Notes: generated by a model from the sequence alone, not told the origin. 64,000 bases of DNA from Leptolyngbya ohadii IS1 (GCF_002215035.1 NZ_NKFP01000006.1:199083-263082); one strand, 5' to 3'; shown: positions 19,937 through 29,824, numbered from the stretch's first letter. Numbers and translations: made by a program.

Positions 19937-19991
19937 GGAGATCGATAGGATAAAGGGAGTTCACCTTTGAATTGCGGTTGCGGAATTTTTT

Positions 19992-20765
19992 ATGCTTGCT
20001 CTGTTTTTTGCTGAACTTCAGCGAAGCTGGCTGCTCCTGCGGCGCTATTCTTCCGAAGTGATTGGGGGTGTGATTGGGACAACCGTGATTTTTTATGGGC
20101 TGTTCCTGAGTGCGAAGTATATTGCCGGACCGACGTTGCAGTTTGGCGATCGCTTAGATTCGATCGTGGTGGGCTATGTGCTGTGGACGCTGATGCTGTT
20201 TATCCAGGGGGATGTGGCAGGCGGACTTCAGCAGGAGGCACGGACAGGGACGCTGGAGCAGCTTTTTCTCACGCCCTACGGTGCGCCCAGAGTGCTGTTT
20301 ATTCGGGCGATCGCGAGTTTGTTGCTGAATCTGGCGATTAACCTGACGATCCTGCTGCTGATTCTGGTGATTACAGGCAGTCGGCTTTCCTTTTCGCCGA
20401 TGCTGATTCCGCCCTTGCTGGCAGTGTTGATGGGGGCATACGGGCTGGCTTTTTCGATCGGTTCCCTTGCCCTATTGCTCAAGCAGGTGCAGCAGTTGCT
20501 CAGTTTGTTTCAGTTTGGGCTAATCTTCCTGTTCACTACTCCAGTCGAAACCTGGACAGGGGGACTGCGCTATCTGGGATGGCTGCTGCCGATGGCTCCG
20601 GGGGCAGGTCTGCTGCGATCGGTGATGGCGCGGGGCGAAGGGCTACAGTGGGGCAGTTTAATCGTGGCGCTGCTCAATGGAGCCGTTTATTTAGCGATCG
20701 GCTTGACGCTGTTTCGTTGGGCAGAACGGGAAACCAAACGACGGGGACAGTTAGGCGGTTATTAA
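19992..20765 (+). CDS. ABC-2 type transporter permease
   Basis: 257 residues with about six hydrophobic segments and the conserved GGLQQEARTGTLEQLFLTPYG region seen in ABC-2 permeases. It would form the membrane channel of an export ABC transporter, but no ATPase gene lies next to it, so its partner must be encoded elsewhere. Its upstream region carries an octamer array. It converges with the DUF3891-like gene, six bases away. Confidence 0.85.
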   Translation: MLALFFAELQRSWLLLRRYSSEVIGGVIGTTVIFYGLFLSAKYIAGPTLQFGDRLDSIVVGYVLWTLMLFIQGDVAGGLQQEARTGTLEQLFLTPYGAPRVLFIRAIASLLLNLAINLTILLLILVITGSRLSFSPMLIPPLLAVLMGAYGLAFSIGSLALLLKQVQQLLSLFQFGLIFLFTTPVETWTGGLRYLGWLLPMAPGAGLLRSVMARGEGLQWGSLIVALLNGAVYLAIGLTLFRWAERETKRRGQLGGY

Positions 20766-20771
20766 AGGTCT

Positions 20772-21566
20772 TTATGCCGGGTAGAGCGTTGTGGCGATCG
20801 TCGTCCAGGGGGCATGGGTGAGGCGATCGCGCATCGTTTCCTCGTCGGTAGATTTGTCCTGGAGAATGCGTCCCTCAAAAACGACCGTAACCTGATTCGA
20901 TCGGAAGCACCACGGCTCTAAGCGAAGTTGGGTAGGATCGCCATCAATCGGAGTCAACGTCAGGGTCAGATCCTCATCGACGGAGGGAACCTGCTCGATC
21001 TGGCGAGGCTGGGTGACACCGATACAAATGGCAAGCGAGAGAGCATCCATTGTCGCGACGAGTTTTTGATTGCGGGCGATCGTTTCGGGTTCTACATATG
21101 GCTGGTAAGCCGGGTCTAGTTTGAGGCGATCGATCAACTGCTGCTGAAAGGCTTTCTCCTGCTGCAAAAAGGCTTCCACCACTCGCGTCGCGTCGGGGGA
21201 TTTGCGCCAGCCCGTAAACCGTTCGTATAGCCCTGTCCCATGCAGCGAAACCAGCAGTGCGGCGTAGCGTCCCATTGGCATTGCCAGATGTTTTGCCCCT
21301 GCCCAAAGGCGCGTATGCACTTCCGGCGCAATTTCGGTAAAGCCGTGCGGAAAGCCCGTTTCTGGATTTAGCGTAGGAGCCGTTTCCCAGGGTATCCAGC
21401 CGATGTCATGCTGCTCTGCGCCTAAACAGACTGCTTCAAAGGGGGCGATCGATCCAAACTGCTCATTGCCCCACAGTTGCGCCATCTGTCCCGATACCCA
21501 GGCGTGAGTCGGTTGGGTAATACAAATTCGGCTAGCGCGATCGGCGTTAACGGTGCGATACAGCAT
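20772..21566 (-). CDS. DUF3891-like protein
   Basis: 264 residues from MLYRTVNADR. The conserved pattern AEQHDIGW, followed by HGTGLYERF, is what I recognise as the DUF3891 family, possibly a metal-dependent HD-like hydrolase because of the conserved His/Asp pairs; that role is inference. A start ten codons upstream is possible, but homologues begin at MLYR. Confidence 0.75.
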   Translation of the reverse strand: MLYRTVNADRASRICITQPTHAWVSGQMAQLWGNEQFGSIAPFEAVCLGAEQHDIGWIPWETAPTLNPETGFPHGFTEIAPEVHTRLWAGAKHLAMPMGRYAALLVSLHGTGLYERFTGWRKSPDATRVVEAFLQQEKAFQQQLIDRLKLDPAYQPYVEPETIARNQKLVATMDALSLAICIGVTQPRQIEQVPSVDEDLTLTLTPIDGDPTQLRLEPWCFRSNQVTVVFEGRILQDKSTDEETMRDRLTHAPWTTIATTLYPA

Positions 21567-21646
21567 ATTCACCCCCGTCTGATTCTCCTTACTCAAAGGC
21601 TAGACTGTATCAGGGGTTACTGTCCTCATGCTGGAGTATTTCTTAA

Positions 21647-23539
21647 TCAATCCAGCAGGAAGTTTTGAATAAACAGAATGGTGGAATAAAACTGAAAATC
21701 GATGTTTGGCTTTTTCGCGAAACCGTGTCCTTCGTCTTTTGCCACCAAATACCAGACAGGAATATTGCGTTCCTTTAGCGTTTTCACAATCTGTTCGGCT
21801 TCGTTGAGCGGCACACGCGGATCATTTGCCCCGTGAATCACAAACATTGGTTTCTGAATTTTCTCCGCATTGTTCACCGGAGAGATTCGCAGCAGGAATT
21901 CCCGCATTTCCGGATCGCGTTCATCGCCATATTCCACTCGGCGTAAATCGCGACGATAGCCTTCGGTTTTCTCCAGGAAGGTGACAAAGTTGGAGATGCC
22001 GACAATGTCAATGGATGCCCGAATTCGATCGCCATAGTGGGTCGCCACTGCGAGGGACATATAGCCGCCATAGCTGCCGCCCGTCACGAGAATCCGATCG
22101 CTGTCCAGATCAGGCTGAGTTTTGATCCAGTCAAGCAATGCGCCGATATCTTTGACGGAATCCTCGCGCAGGTAGCCGTTGTCGATCTTCAGGAAGGTTT
22201 TGCCGTAGCCGGACGACCCGCGCACATTGGGGTAGAGTAAAGCGACGCCTAATTCATTCAAATAGTAGTTGCCGCGTCCGAGGAAGGTAGGGCGAAATTG
22301 CCCTTCGGGTCCGCCGTGGATGCTGATGATGATCGGACGTTTGCCCGTGAAATGGGATGGAGGACGGTAGAGGAAACCGGAGATGGGGCGATCGTCAAAG
22401 CTGCGCCACTCGACTAATTCCGGTTCAGAAAAACTGCTGGTATTCAGTCCGCCAGTTTCGCTTTCTGTCCAGCGATCGATCTGCCCTGTGGTGATATCCA
22501 GCGAATAGACATCGGAACTGGATTGGGCAGAGGTGAGGGTAAAGCCCAGATCGCAATTGTTTCTGTGCCACTGCAAGCCAAATACCTGCCCCAGGGGCAA
22601 CTCGGCGGGCAAAGGAATTTCCTGCTGCGTTGCAGTATCGAGCAAATGCACGGCGCTAATGCCATTTTCGTTCGCGGTAAATGCCAGCAGACGTCCATCG
22701 TGGGATAGGGCAATCTGTTCAATGTCCCATTCAATCTGGTTGGTTAAAAACGTATATTCCTGCGTCTCCAGATCCAGATGCGCCAGCCGCAAAAATTCCG
22801 AGTCGCGATCGCACACCACATATAAACCGTTGCGATGTTTATCAAAGATAACTGCCTGATACGCCACGGGTTCGCCGCCTTTGGGCGTTAGCAAGCTCTT
22901 TTCACCCGTCTGGACATCCACCAGCCATATGTAGGTTTCCGTAATCGAAATATATTCAATCACCGCAATTTGGCGATCGTCCGTTGACCATGCCGCAGGA
23001 AACCAGCCTCCGCCCTCGACGGTCATGAGGAGCCGCTCCTGTTCGGGCTGAAGCGGATCGATGATGTACAAATCTGTGTCTTGCCCTGTGCGGCGCGTGG
23101 AGGTGTAGACCATCTGCGTTCCCGCCTGTGACCATCTGCCGCGACTGTTTTTAGAAGTGCCGTCTGTCAGCAGCGTAATGTCTCCCGTTGCCAGATCGTA
23201 GCGATAGTTCTGGCTAAATTCATTGCCGCCAATGTCTTTACTGAAAACAAAGTATTCGCCCTGCGTTTTTTGATAGGTTGCGCCTCTCACAGGTTCCGGG
23301 AAAAAGGTCAACTGCTTGCGGCTGCCCAGCGGAAACTTTACCTGATGCACCTGTGGCGTCTGTCCAAACCGCGTAGAAATTAGCATCGATCGCTCAATCG
23401 GATGCCAGCTTGATAAACTCGCCGATCGAAACTCGGTGTAGCGATTAACGGTTTCGACGATCGATTGGGGAACAGCAGGGATACCGTCCAGGATTAAGTT
23501 ATCGCCCGGTTTGAGTTCGGTTGAAGTAGGGGCAGGCAT
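21647..23539 (-). CDS. S9-family serine peptidase (acylaminoacyl-peptidase type)
   Basis: 630 residues. The N-terminal part (about 45-350) is a beta-propeller of TolB/WD-like blades. The C-terminal alpha/beta hydrolase domain holds the catalytic triad: Ser489 (GGSYGGYM), Asp573 (GANDPRVP) and His605 (DEGHGF). There is no signal peptide, so it is probably a cytosolic oligopeptidase. It stands alone between a DUF3891-like gene and a TIGR02588-like gene, all on the minus strand. Confidence 0.92.
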   Translation of the reverse strand: MPAPTSTELKPGDNLILDGIPAVPQSIVETVNRYTEFRSASLSSWHPIERSMLISTRFGQTPQVHQVKFPLGSRKQLTFFPEPVRGATYQKTQGEYFVFSKDIGGNEFSQNYRYDLATGDITLLTDGTSKNSRGRWSQAGTQMVYTSTRRTGQDTDLYIIDPLQPEQERLLMTVEGGGWFPAAWSTDDRQIAVIEYISITETYIWLVDVQTGEKSLLTPKGGEPVAYQAVIFDKHRNGLYVVCDRDSEFLRLAHLDLETQEYTFLTNQIEWDIEQIALSHDGRLLAFTANENGISAVHLLDTATQQEIPLPAELPLGQVFGLQWHRNNCDLGFTLTSAQSSSDVYSLDITTGQIDRWTESETGGLNTSSFSEPELVEWRSFDDRPISGFLYRPPSHFTGKRPIIISIHGGPEGQFRPTFLGRGNYYLNELGVALLYPNVRGSSGYGKTFLKIDNGYLREDSVKDIGALLDWIKTQPDLDSDRILVTGGSYGGYMSLAVATHYGDRIRASIDIVGISNFVTFLEKTEGYRRDLRRVEYGDERDPEMREFLLRISPVNNAEKIQKPMFVIHGANDPRVPLNEAEQIVKTLKERNIPVWYLVAKDEGHGFAKKPNIDFQFYSTILFIQNFLLD

Positions 23540-23604
23540 AAGCGGCGAGAAAATTTAGGACTTCAATAATTTTAACGTCAGGAAACGATGTGAAGAATGG
23601 GAAA

Positions 23605-24021
23605 TTATGGCACCTTATAGCTCGCAACCCGAATCCTCAGCTCTCCCTGGCGCGGATCGCGGCTAAACACAAACGCGCCCTCTTCCACCTCGTCCCTGGA
23701 CAGAAAGTCGATCGTCTGATCACCGGATTCCATTTCGCCGTTACTCTGCAACTCACCCACAATTTGCACAGACTCAGCCGTTTCGCCGCCCTTATTCGTG
23801 ACCTCATAGGGAACATAGAACTGTCCGTTGGCTTCTCGAATTTGCTCCACCTGCGGCTGTACCGACAGCACGGGAGGCGCATCTCCTTCGGTAAACCATG
23901 CCAGCAGCACCAGACCAATAATGGTCGCCAAAATCAGACTGGCGATCGCAAAACTAACCTGCTCTGCCGTAATGCGACGCTGTTTTTGAAAAGGGGACTT
24001 GGGGCGAACGGTGTTTCTCAT
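23605..24021 (-). CDS. TIGR02588-like membrane-anchored protein
   Basis: 138 residues with one transmembrane helix (about 24-44, ASLILATIIGLVLLAWF) and an exposed beta-rich domain (YVPYEVTNKGGETAESVQI) that resembles an Ig-like fold. I recognise it as the TIGR02588 type, which is usually next to a TIGR02587 membrane protein, as here. Function unknown. Confidence 0.75.
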   Translation of the reverse strand: MRNTVRPKSPFQKQRRITAEQVSFAIASLILATIIGLVLLAWFTEGDAPPVLSVQPQVEQIREANGQFYVPYEVTNKGGETAESVQIVGELQSNGEMESGDQTIDFLSRDEVEEGAFVFSRDPRQGELRIRVASYKVP

Positions 24022-24039
24022 GGCAGTGTTTGATGAAGC

Positions 24040-24107
24040 GCAATCGTTTTATTGCGATCTTGTTTTATTGCAATCTTGTTTTATTGCAATCTTGTTTTAT
24101 TGCGATC
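24040..24107. repeat. 16-bp tandem repeat between TIGR02588 and TIGR02587 genes
   Basis: Three units of GCAATCTTGTTTTATT (first unit with GCG) are preceded by a 14-bp partial copy. The array fills most of the spacer between the two genes. No known element was recognised. Confidence 0.8.
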
Positions 24108-24152
24108 GTCCTGTCGGGATTGTCTTATAGTCATTGTCTTGCTGAACTGCGG

Positions 24153-25115
24153 CTAGATCGCAATGCGTCCGGCAGCACCCCCGATCGTGGCGGGCAATCC
24201 GAGCAGCAAAACTTGCTCCAGCCAGGAATTCCAGGGATCGCTGAAGTCGAGCCGCTGAAAAAAATACAGCATTACCGCAGCCGTGATCAGGGCGATTAGA
24301 TAGGAAATAACTGTCTCTGTCACCGGATTCTGAAAGAGTCCCTGCTGCTGAAGTCTCCGGCTTTGGGTCGTGAAACCTGCTGCAAATACAATGGCGTAGG
24401 ACACAAGCAAGGAGGTCGCAATGACTGCCAGGAGCCAGGGAGGAGAGGTCGCTGCCGCCAGCATCGGAACTTCATCGGTAGGGGCAATACTAAAGGCAAT
24501 AAAGATACTGCCAATGAGCGTCGCACCCACATCGGCAACGGTTGGGTTAAAGTCTTCAGGACGGGAAGGTTGTTTCTGTGATTGTCCCTGCGATTGCCCC
24601 TGTGATTGTCCCTGCGACTGTCCTTGCAACTGTCCCTGTGATTGTCCCTGATCCTGCTGCTGATCTCTTCCGCCCGGATCACCTGCCAGGATCGATCGCG
24701 CCAGTCCAACCCCGATCGCAAAGGGAACTGCTTCAAACACAATCTTGCCCAACGCCTCATTAAGAGAAGTGTTCCAGGTAATTTCTCGCAGCAGGATCAG
24801 CACCCAGGTAACACAGACTAGGGCGATCGCCATTGCCTCTACGCTGTCCATCAGGGCTTGCCCTGTCCGATCGGGGTCTTGCTGCCGAAAGCCATCTGTG
24901 CGGTTGAGGAAAAAGACGATGATGTACGTGGCGATTAGCACTTCGAGGAGGTCGATCGGGTTAGCGTAGGAGCCAATCCACCACACTTCCATGGTGTAGA
25001 TCAGGGGAATGCCAAACAAAAAACCGCCAGCCAGCCCCCGCACCACGTCTGCCAATTCCGATCGCCACTCTCGCCCCGTGGGAAGCGCTAAACGAAGCGT
25101 TAAACGTCGAACCAT
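24153..25115 (-). CDS. TIGR02587-like integral membrane protein
   Basis: 320 residues with about six to seven hydrophobic helices (for example LLAVIATSLLVSYAIVF). A central polar loop near 150-180 is a repeated Q-G-Q-S tetrapeptide encoded by a 12-bp minisatellite. I recognise it as the TIGR02587 type, paired with the downstream TIGR02588-like gene in the same direction. No function is established for the pair. Confidence 0.75.
   Translation of the reverse strand: MVRRLTLRLALPTGREWRSELADVVRGLAGGFLFGIPLIYTMEVWWIGSYANPIDLLEVLIATYIIVFFLNRTDGFRQQDPDRTGQALMDSVEAMAIALVCVTWVLILLREITWNTSLNEALGKIVFEAVPFAIGVGLARSILAGDPGGRDQQQDQGQSQGQLQGQSQGQSQGQSQGQSQKQPSRPEDFNPTVADVGATLIGSIFIAFSIAPTDEVPMLAAATSPPWLLAVIATSLLVSYAIVFAAGFTTQSRRLQQQGLFQNPVTETVISYLIALITAAVMLYFFQRLDFSDPWNSWLEQVLLLGLPATIGGAAGRIAI
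24575..24646 (-). repeat. 12-bp in-frame minisatellite in TIGR02587-like gene
   Basis: Six units of CCTGTGATTGTC and close variants encode the Q-G-Q-S loop. Unit length keeps the reading frame. Confidence 0.85.
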
Positions 25116-25375
25116 TGTCCCCCTTCAGGAATATAGGCTTTCTGGCAGTAGAAACACCCTGCACCTAGAAAAGCACATAGAAACGATAGGGTTTAGTTCC
25201 CACCCATGCGATGAGAGCTAAACCCTAGGCAAAAGACCATTCAGCAGTGACTAAGATTGCACTTGGAACCTGAGACGCTGCTTTTACGATGACACCGGAC
25301 TCATTCGGCTTACTCGTATTGTTTCAGGATTAATGGGATTCAAATATCGTCCTAACGGGTCGTTCCAGCGGTCAA

Positions 25376-25645
25376 TTAGACTGCACGACGAGTCAGCAGA
25401 CCCCAGATAAACAGAGCCACGATCGCGCCGATGATAGCCACGATCAAGCCAGGAATGCTCAGCCCAGCTGCGGTCAATGAGAGTGATCCAGTTGTGAGGA
25501 GCGCATAGAGGCTACCGCCCACAAATGCACCAATGATACCCAGAATGATGGTGCCGAGAATACCGCCACCCTGATTACCAGGATAGATTGCTTTGGCGAT
25601 CGCACCTGCTAACAAACCGAGAATAATCCAAGCAAGAATGTTCAT
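25376..25645 (-). CDS. GlsB/YeaQ/YmgE-family membrane protein
   Basis: 89 residues, three hydrophobic helices, with the GLLAGAIAKAIYPGNQGGG and TIILGIIGAFVGG patterns of the transglycosylase-associated/YeaQ family. Members are linked to stress responses in other bacteria; the exact role is unknown. It stands alone with 260 bp upstream that hold nothing recognisable. Confidence 0.88.
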   Translation of the reverse strand: MNILAWIILGLLAGAIAKAIYPGNQGGGILGTIILGIIGAFVGGSLYALLTTGSLSLTAAGLSIPGLIVAIIGAIVALFIWGLLTRRAV

Positions 25646-25780
25646 GATTTAACCTTATCTCATTCGCAAGTTTTCTACTGTCAGATTATCAAATTTGGCT
25701 CGAATTTCTTTTCTACCAAAGGGTATAGCGAGCATCATCCTTGGAGAGAATTAATGGTAGAAATTGAGCGGTTCATCCTG

Positions 25781-27151
25781 CTAAAATCCTGCGCCCACCT
25801 TGCGCTTTCCTTTGCCTTTTTCCTTTCCCTTTTCCTTACTGAGTTCCTGAATCGCTTCCTGGAAGAGGTTATGCAAATGAATTGGAACGCTGGCGATTTC
25901 TGGCAGTTCCGTTTCAGTGGATTTGTCAAATTCCTGCAATAGTGAATTCAAATCATTGTTGAGGTCAAATCCAGGACGCTCCAGCACCGATCGCAGCACC
26001 GTTTCTAACTGCTGAGGATAGGTTTGTGCCAGGTGATACCAGACAAAAGCAGGCACTTCCGGATCTCGCAAATAGCGATCGACCCAATTTTGACCGTTAG
26101 GAACCGCTGTCCAATCCTCTGCTTCCAGCAACGCGCAAAACTGATGATAGGTTGGCAAAAATGCCTGTCCCCAGCGTGGATGGGTTAGCACCGTAACCTG
26201 CTCCGCTTTCTTGAGGCGATCGGGAAGATCCACCTTAGGAGCCACCATTTTAGTTTTGCCCTTACCGTCAAAGAATTGGGCAACCTGCTTGGTATCTGCC
26301 CCCATTGCTTCTGCCGCTTCTTCGATTTCCGTTTGGGTGACACCGGCTTCGGCGGTCAGTTCTTCAAGCGACTTGGAATCATCAATTCCGGCTTCCGCCA
26401 ATCGCTTCTGAGTCATCACTTCCTGAAATTCCGCCAGCTTTTTGTTAAGCTGATATCCCGGCATTGTGATCTCGGCAGATCCAAAAAAATCCGTGAATTC
26501 CTGATGATATTTCTCTACGGATTTCCACGCTTCGGCTAACAGTTCAGGAGCATCGCTGTATAAATGATTCTTGTAATTTTCCTTAAAGTTACCGATCGCA
26601 ACTGCAAGTTTGGGTTTGCCCAGTTTGCCCATCTGCACAGGTGAACTAAACAGCATCCAATCTTGGCGATCGATCGGCGCAATCTGAGCCAGAATAATTT
26701 CCCCTTGCTTAAACCGCTGCATCTGTACCGGATTATCCGCAGAGGTGAAATAAACCCGGTACGATTTGGCGGTCAGCCAGTTCATCAGTTCAAAGCCATC
26801 GGGATAAACCTGTTGAACCGCAAACAAACCGACAAAGCCACGTCGCCAGTCCTGAATAAGCCGCCGATCGTCCTCCGTCAAATCGGGATGATCCGCCATA
26901 AACAGATCAATTGGCGTTTGTGATTCCACACAGCCTTCTGCAATAAATCGATCGATTACCAGACTGCGCTGGTGCATATCCTGCTGTTTCGATCGCTTCA
27001 TTTGTTCTGCGCTAAAGGATTCCAGTGCCGTCGCCAAATCTCCTTCCGCATCCAGCACGTAGTCCGCTAGCGCCTGCTTTAACTCACCCGCACGCTGCAA
27101 ATTACTATCCACAATCTCAATCCTCAAACGACCCACAAGTACTGGTTTCAA
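25781..27151 (-). CDS. Conserved cyanobacterial protein, function unknown
   Basis: 456 residues, soluble and acidic, with a very basic Lys/Gly/Glu tail (KEKGKEKGKGKRK). The central segment (about 250-300) is helical and charged, and no catalytic motif stands out. I do not recognise a named family. It is a single gene, with a convergent-like terminator region upstream at 27240. Confidence 0.75.
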   Translation of the reverse strand: MKPVLVGRLRIEIVDSNLQRAGELKQALADYVLDAEGDLATALESFSAEQMKRSKQQDMHQRSLVIDRFIAEGCVESQTPIDLFMADHPDLTEDDRRLIQDWRRGFVGLFAVQQVYPDGFELMNWLTAKSYRVYFTSADNPVQMQRFKQGEIILAQIAPIDRQDWMLFSSPVQMGKLGKPKLAVAIGNFKENYKNHLYSDAPELLAEAWKSVEKYHQEFTDFFGSAEITMPGYQLNKKLAEFQEVMTQKRLAEAGIDDSKSLEELTAEAGVTQTEIEEAAEAMGADTKQVAQFFDGKGKTKMVAPKVDLPDRLKKAEQVTVLTHPRWGQAFLPTYHQFCALLEAEDWTAVPNGQNWVDRYLRDPEVPAFVWYHLAQTYPQQLETVLRSVLERPGFDLNNDLNSLLQEFDKSTETELPEIASVPIHLHNLFQEAIQELSKEKGKEKGKGKRKVGAGF

Positions 27152-27240
27152 CGGTAGGCGGTTCAGGAACGCTCCGCAAACCTCCTGGGATAGATCCTGC
27201 GCCAGAGAAATTTAAGAAACCAGAATTTGACTAAGACAAG

Positions 27241-27268
27241 AAAAAAGGCACCCATTATCGAGTGCCCA
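27241..27268 (-). terminator. Rho-independent terminator after the holin-like gene
   Basis: Read on the minus strand: GGCACTC, loop GATAAT, GGGTGCC, then six T. It lies about 90 bp after the stop of the minus-strand gene at 27357. Confidence 0.75.
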
Positions 27269-27356
27269 TGCTATCGCATTCACCAACTTGTCTTGCTGCA
27301 TTCCAAATCCGTCAGACTTAGGTTTGATCCCCATTTGAGAGGATGCTCAAGAGAAA

Positions 27357-27731
27357 CTACGCCTGACTCTTAAGATTCAGATTCGGATTGCGCTCTGCAA
27401 AATACTTGCTCAGGAACGTGTTAACAAACGAGAGGATCACCGGACCCAGAATAATTCCCAGTAAACCGTGAACCGAGAATCCGGGTACGAAGGCGGCTGC
27501 TAACCAGAAGCAAATCCCGTTCACCACCAGCGAGAACGCGCCCAGCGTCAAAAAGTTAATCGGCAGAGACAGGGCAGAAATAATAGGGCGGATCACTGCA
27601 TTCACAAAACCGACTGCCACTGCTGCCAGCATTGCTGCAACGAAATTATCGATATCTACACCCGGAACCACCAAATCAACCACTAACAGGCTAAGTGCAG
27701 TTGCTAAAGTTGTTAAGAGAGCGCCTAGCAT
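27357..27731 (-). CDS. Phage-holin-IV-like (PF04020 type) membrane protein
   Basis: 124 residues with four hydrophobic helices and the AVAVGFVNAVIRPII and GICFWLAAAFVPGF patterns of the family. Despite the name, it is a common chromosomal protein of unknown role in cyanobacteria; nothing nearby suggests a prophage. Confidence 0.85.
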   Translation of the reverse strand: MLGALLTTLATALSLLVVDLVVPGVDIDNFVAAMLAAVAVGFVNAVIRPIISALSLPINFLTLGAFSLVVNGICFWLAAAFVPGFSVHGLLGIILGPVILSFVNTFLSKYFAERNPNLNLKSQA

Positions 27732-28164
27732 AAATTGTCCTCAAACTTGCTGAAGTTGTATTTCAATTCACCGTTGTTTTAATGTGCAGCTGCCTTAATT
27801 CGCTGCTTTAGCCTGCTGCTCCAGTTCGCCACTTTAACCAACAGACTGTAACAAAATCGCTTTTTCTTAATTCGACTCTCAATCGCTATTGCGGCAAGAG
27901 CAAATTCAGTTACTCATAAATATTGATCTCGTAGAATCGATCTCGCCGATAACGGCTGTTTTTTCGAGTTAATTCTTTTTGTCTATGCGTCCCATTGTGC
28001 CGGGAAGCTACGACTTTAGCCTCTACAGCAGGACAGATCTGCACAAGCAACCGATTGCCCCAAAACCTCTGCTAAAAGTTATATTTCCTTTGCCAGATTT
28101 ACACGAATAAATTCTTGCCAGGAAAATACCCTCATCATAAATACCTCATTCCTTCAGGAGTCCT
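27732..28164. other. Divergent intergenic region, no gene seen
   Basis: 433 bp between a minus-strand membrane protein and the plus-strand GH13 gene; AT-rich in part. It should hold both promoters. CAGGAGT precedes the GH13 start. No RNA gene or riboswitch was recognised. Confidence 0.6.
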
Positions 28165-29823
28165 ATGGCACGCCCCATTGAATTTAACCTGTTTGCTCCC
28201 TATAACGAAGGGGCTGCTTTGATTGGGTCTTTCTCCGACTGGCGGGAGATTCCCATGAAAAAGGGTGAGGACGGCTACTTCCGCGTCACGGTGGATCTGG
28301 AAGACGGATCATATGAATACAAGTTTAAAGTGCAGTCAAACTCCTGGTTCTTTGAGCCGGATCAGTGGGTGACGATTACCGACCCCTACGCCACAGACAT
28401 CAACGGCATGAGCGCCGAGGAAAACAGCATTGTTCACATCAAAGATGGTGAGCGCATTGTTGATACCTATGTCTGGCAGTATGACGATCGCCCCCTGCCT
28501 GCCGACCATGAACTGGTGATCTACGAAATGCACATTGCCGATTTTTCCGGCGGAGAAGCCGATCCCTATCCACGCGGCAAATATAAGCACGTGATCGAAA
28601 AGCTGGACTACCTGTGCGATTTGGGCATTAATGCGATCGAACTGATGCCCGTGAAGGAATATCCGGGCAGCTATAGCTGGGGCTACAATCCGCGTCACTT
28701 CTTTGCAACGGAATCGAGCTACGGCACAACGGCAGAACTAAAGCAGCTCATCGATGAATGTCACGGTCGCGGCATTCGCGTGATTATGGACGGGATTTAC
28801 AACCACTCCGATGCATCGGCACCCCTGACGCAGATCGATCACGACTACTGGTATCACCACGATCCAAAGGACGCCGAATTCAACTGGGGACCAGAATTTA
28901 ACTACGAGCATTACGACGAACATCTGCAAACCTATCCGGCACGGCGCTTTATCGGCGATACGGTGCGCTACTGGGTGTCTGAGTTTCACCTTGACGGCAT
29001 CCGCTACGATGCATCCCGTCAGATTGGCAACTTTGATTTCATGCACTGGATTGTCCAGGAAGCGAAGGATACCGCAGGCGCAAAGCCCTTCTACAACATT
29101 GCTGAATATATTCCCGACGATCCCGCTATTACGAACGTGGATGGACCAATGGACGGATGCTGGCACGACAGCTTCTATCACACTGTGCTGCCCCACATTC
29201 TCGGCGATACGTTTGACCTGGAGCAGCTCAAGGACGTGCTCGATCCCAAACGGCAGGGCTACCTGGGCGTTACAAACGTGATCCACTACCTGTCGAACCA
29301 CGATCACAATCACGTCATGGCGGATTTTGGCGATCGGGGGATTCTGGGTGAAGCAGCCTTCCGGCGGCGAAAACTTGGTGCCGTTCTGGTCATGACCTCT
29401 GTGGGTGTGCCAATGCTGTGGATGGGCGAGGAATTTGGCGAATACAAACCCAAAACCACCGATCCCGCCAAGCTGGACTGGCAGCTGCTTAAGAACGACG
29501 AGAACCTGGGCTTGTTCAAGTACTACCAGGGCTTAATTTCCCTTCGCAAACACAACCATGCGCTGCACACGCCCAACATCCATTTCTTCCACGAAAATCC
29601 CGATGCCAAAGTCTTTGCCTACGTTCGCTGGAATGATGAGGGTTCACGGGTCGTCGTTGTCGTGAATCTATCCGATCAGTTCCTCGCAGGCTACCGCATC
29701 CCCAATTTCCCGGAGAACGGCGTCTGGCACGAATGGACAAAAAACTATGACATCGAAGCCAGTGAGGATTCCCTGACGATCGATCTGGGTGAATACGAAG
29801 CACAGGTGTTTGTCTGGCATTAG
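28165..29823 (+). CDS. GH13 alpha-amylase-family enzyme with CBM48
   Basis: 552 residues. The N-terminal CBM48-like domain covers about 1-95 (GSFSDWREIPM, YEYKFKV). The GH13 barrel has nucleophile Asp282 (LDGIRYDAS), acid/base Glu314 (YNIAEYIPD) and Asp380 (YLSNHDHN). It acts on an alpha-glucan; branching, debranching and trehalose-releasing activity cannot be told apart by eye. The ATG at 28165 is preceded by CAGGAG. Together with glgX at 4.2 kb it points to active glycogen turnover, which could supply reductant for nitrogen fixation at night (inference). Confidence 0.88.
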   Translation: MARPIEFNLFAPYNEGAALIGSFSDWREIPMKKGEDGYFRVTVDLEDGSYEYKFKVQSNSWFFEPDQWVTITDPYATDINGMSAEENSIVHIKDGERIVDTYVWQYDDRPLPADHELVIYEMHIADFSGGEADPYPRGKYKHVIEKLDYLCDLGINAIELMPVKEYPGSYSWGYNPRHFFATESSYGTTAELKQLIDECHGRGIRVIMDGIYNHSDASAPLTQIDHDYWYHHDPKDAEFNWGPEFNYEHYDEHLQTYPARRFIGDTVRYWVSEFHLDGIRYDASRQIGNFDFMHWIVQEAKDTAGAKPFYNIAEYIPDDPAITNVDGPMDGCWHDSFYHTVLPHILGDTFDLEQLKDVLDPKRQGYLGVTNVIHYLSNHDHNHVMADFGDRGILGEAAFRRRKLGAVLVMTSVGVPMLWMGEEFGEYKPKTTDPAKLDWQLLKNDENLGLFKYYQGLISLRKHNHALHTPNIHFFHENPDAKVFAYVRWNDEGSRVVVVVNLSDQFLAGYRIPNFPENGVWHEWTKNYDIEASEDSLTIDLGEYEAQVFVWH

Positions 29824-29824
29824 T

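Noticed and set aside
27357-27731. Prophage suggested by a holin-like protein
   Set aside because: The family is widespread on cyanobacterial chromosomes and no other phage gene is near.
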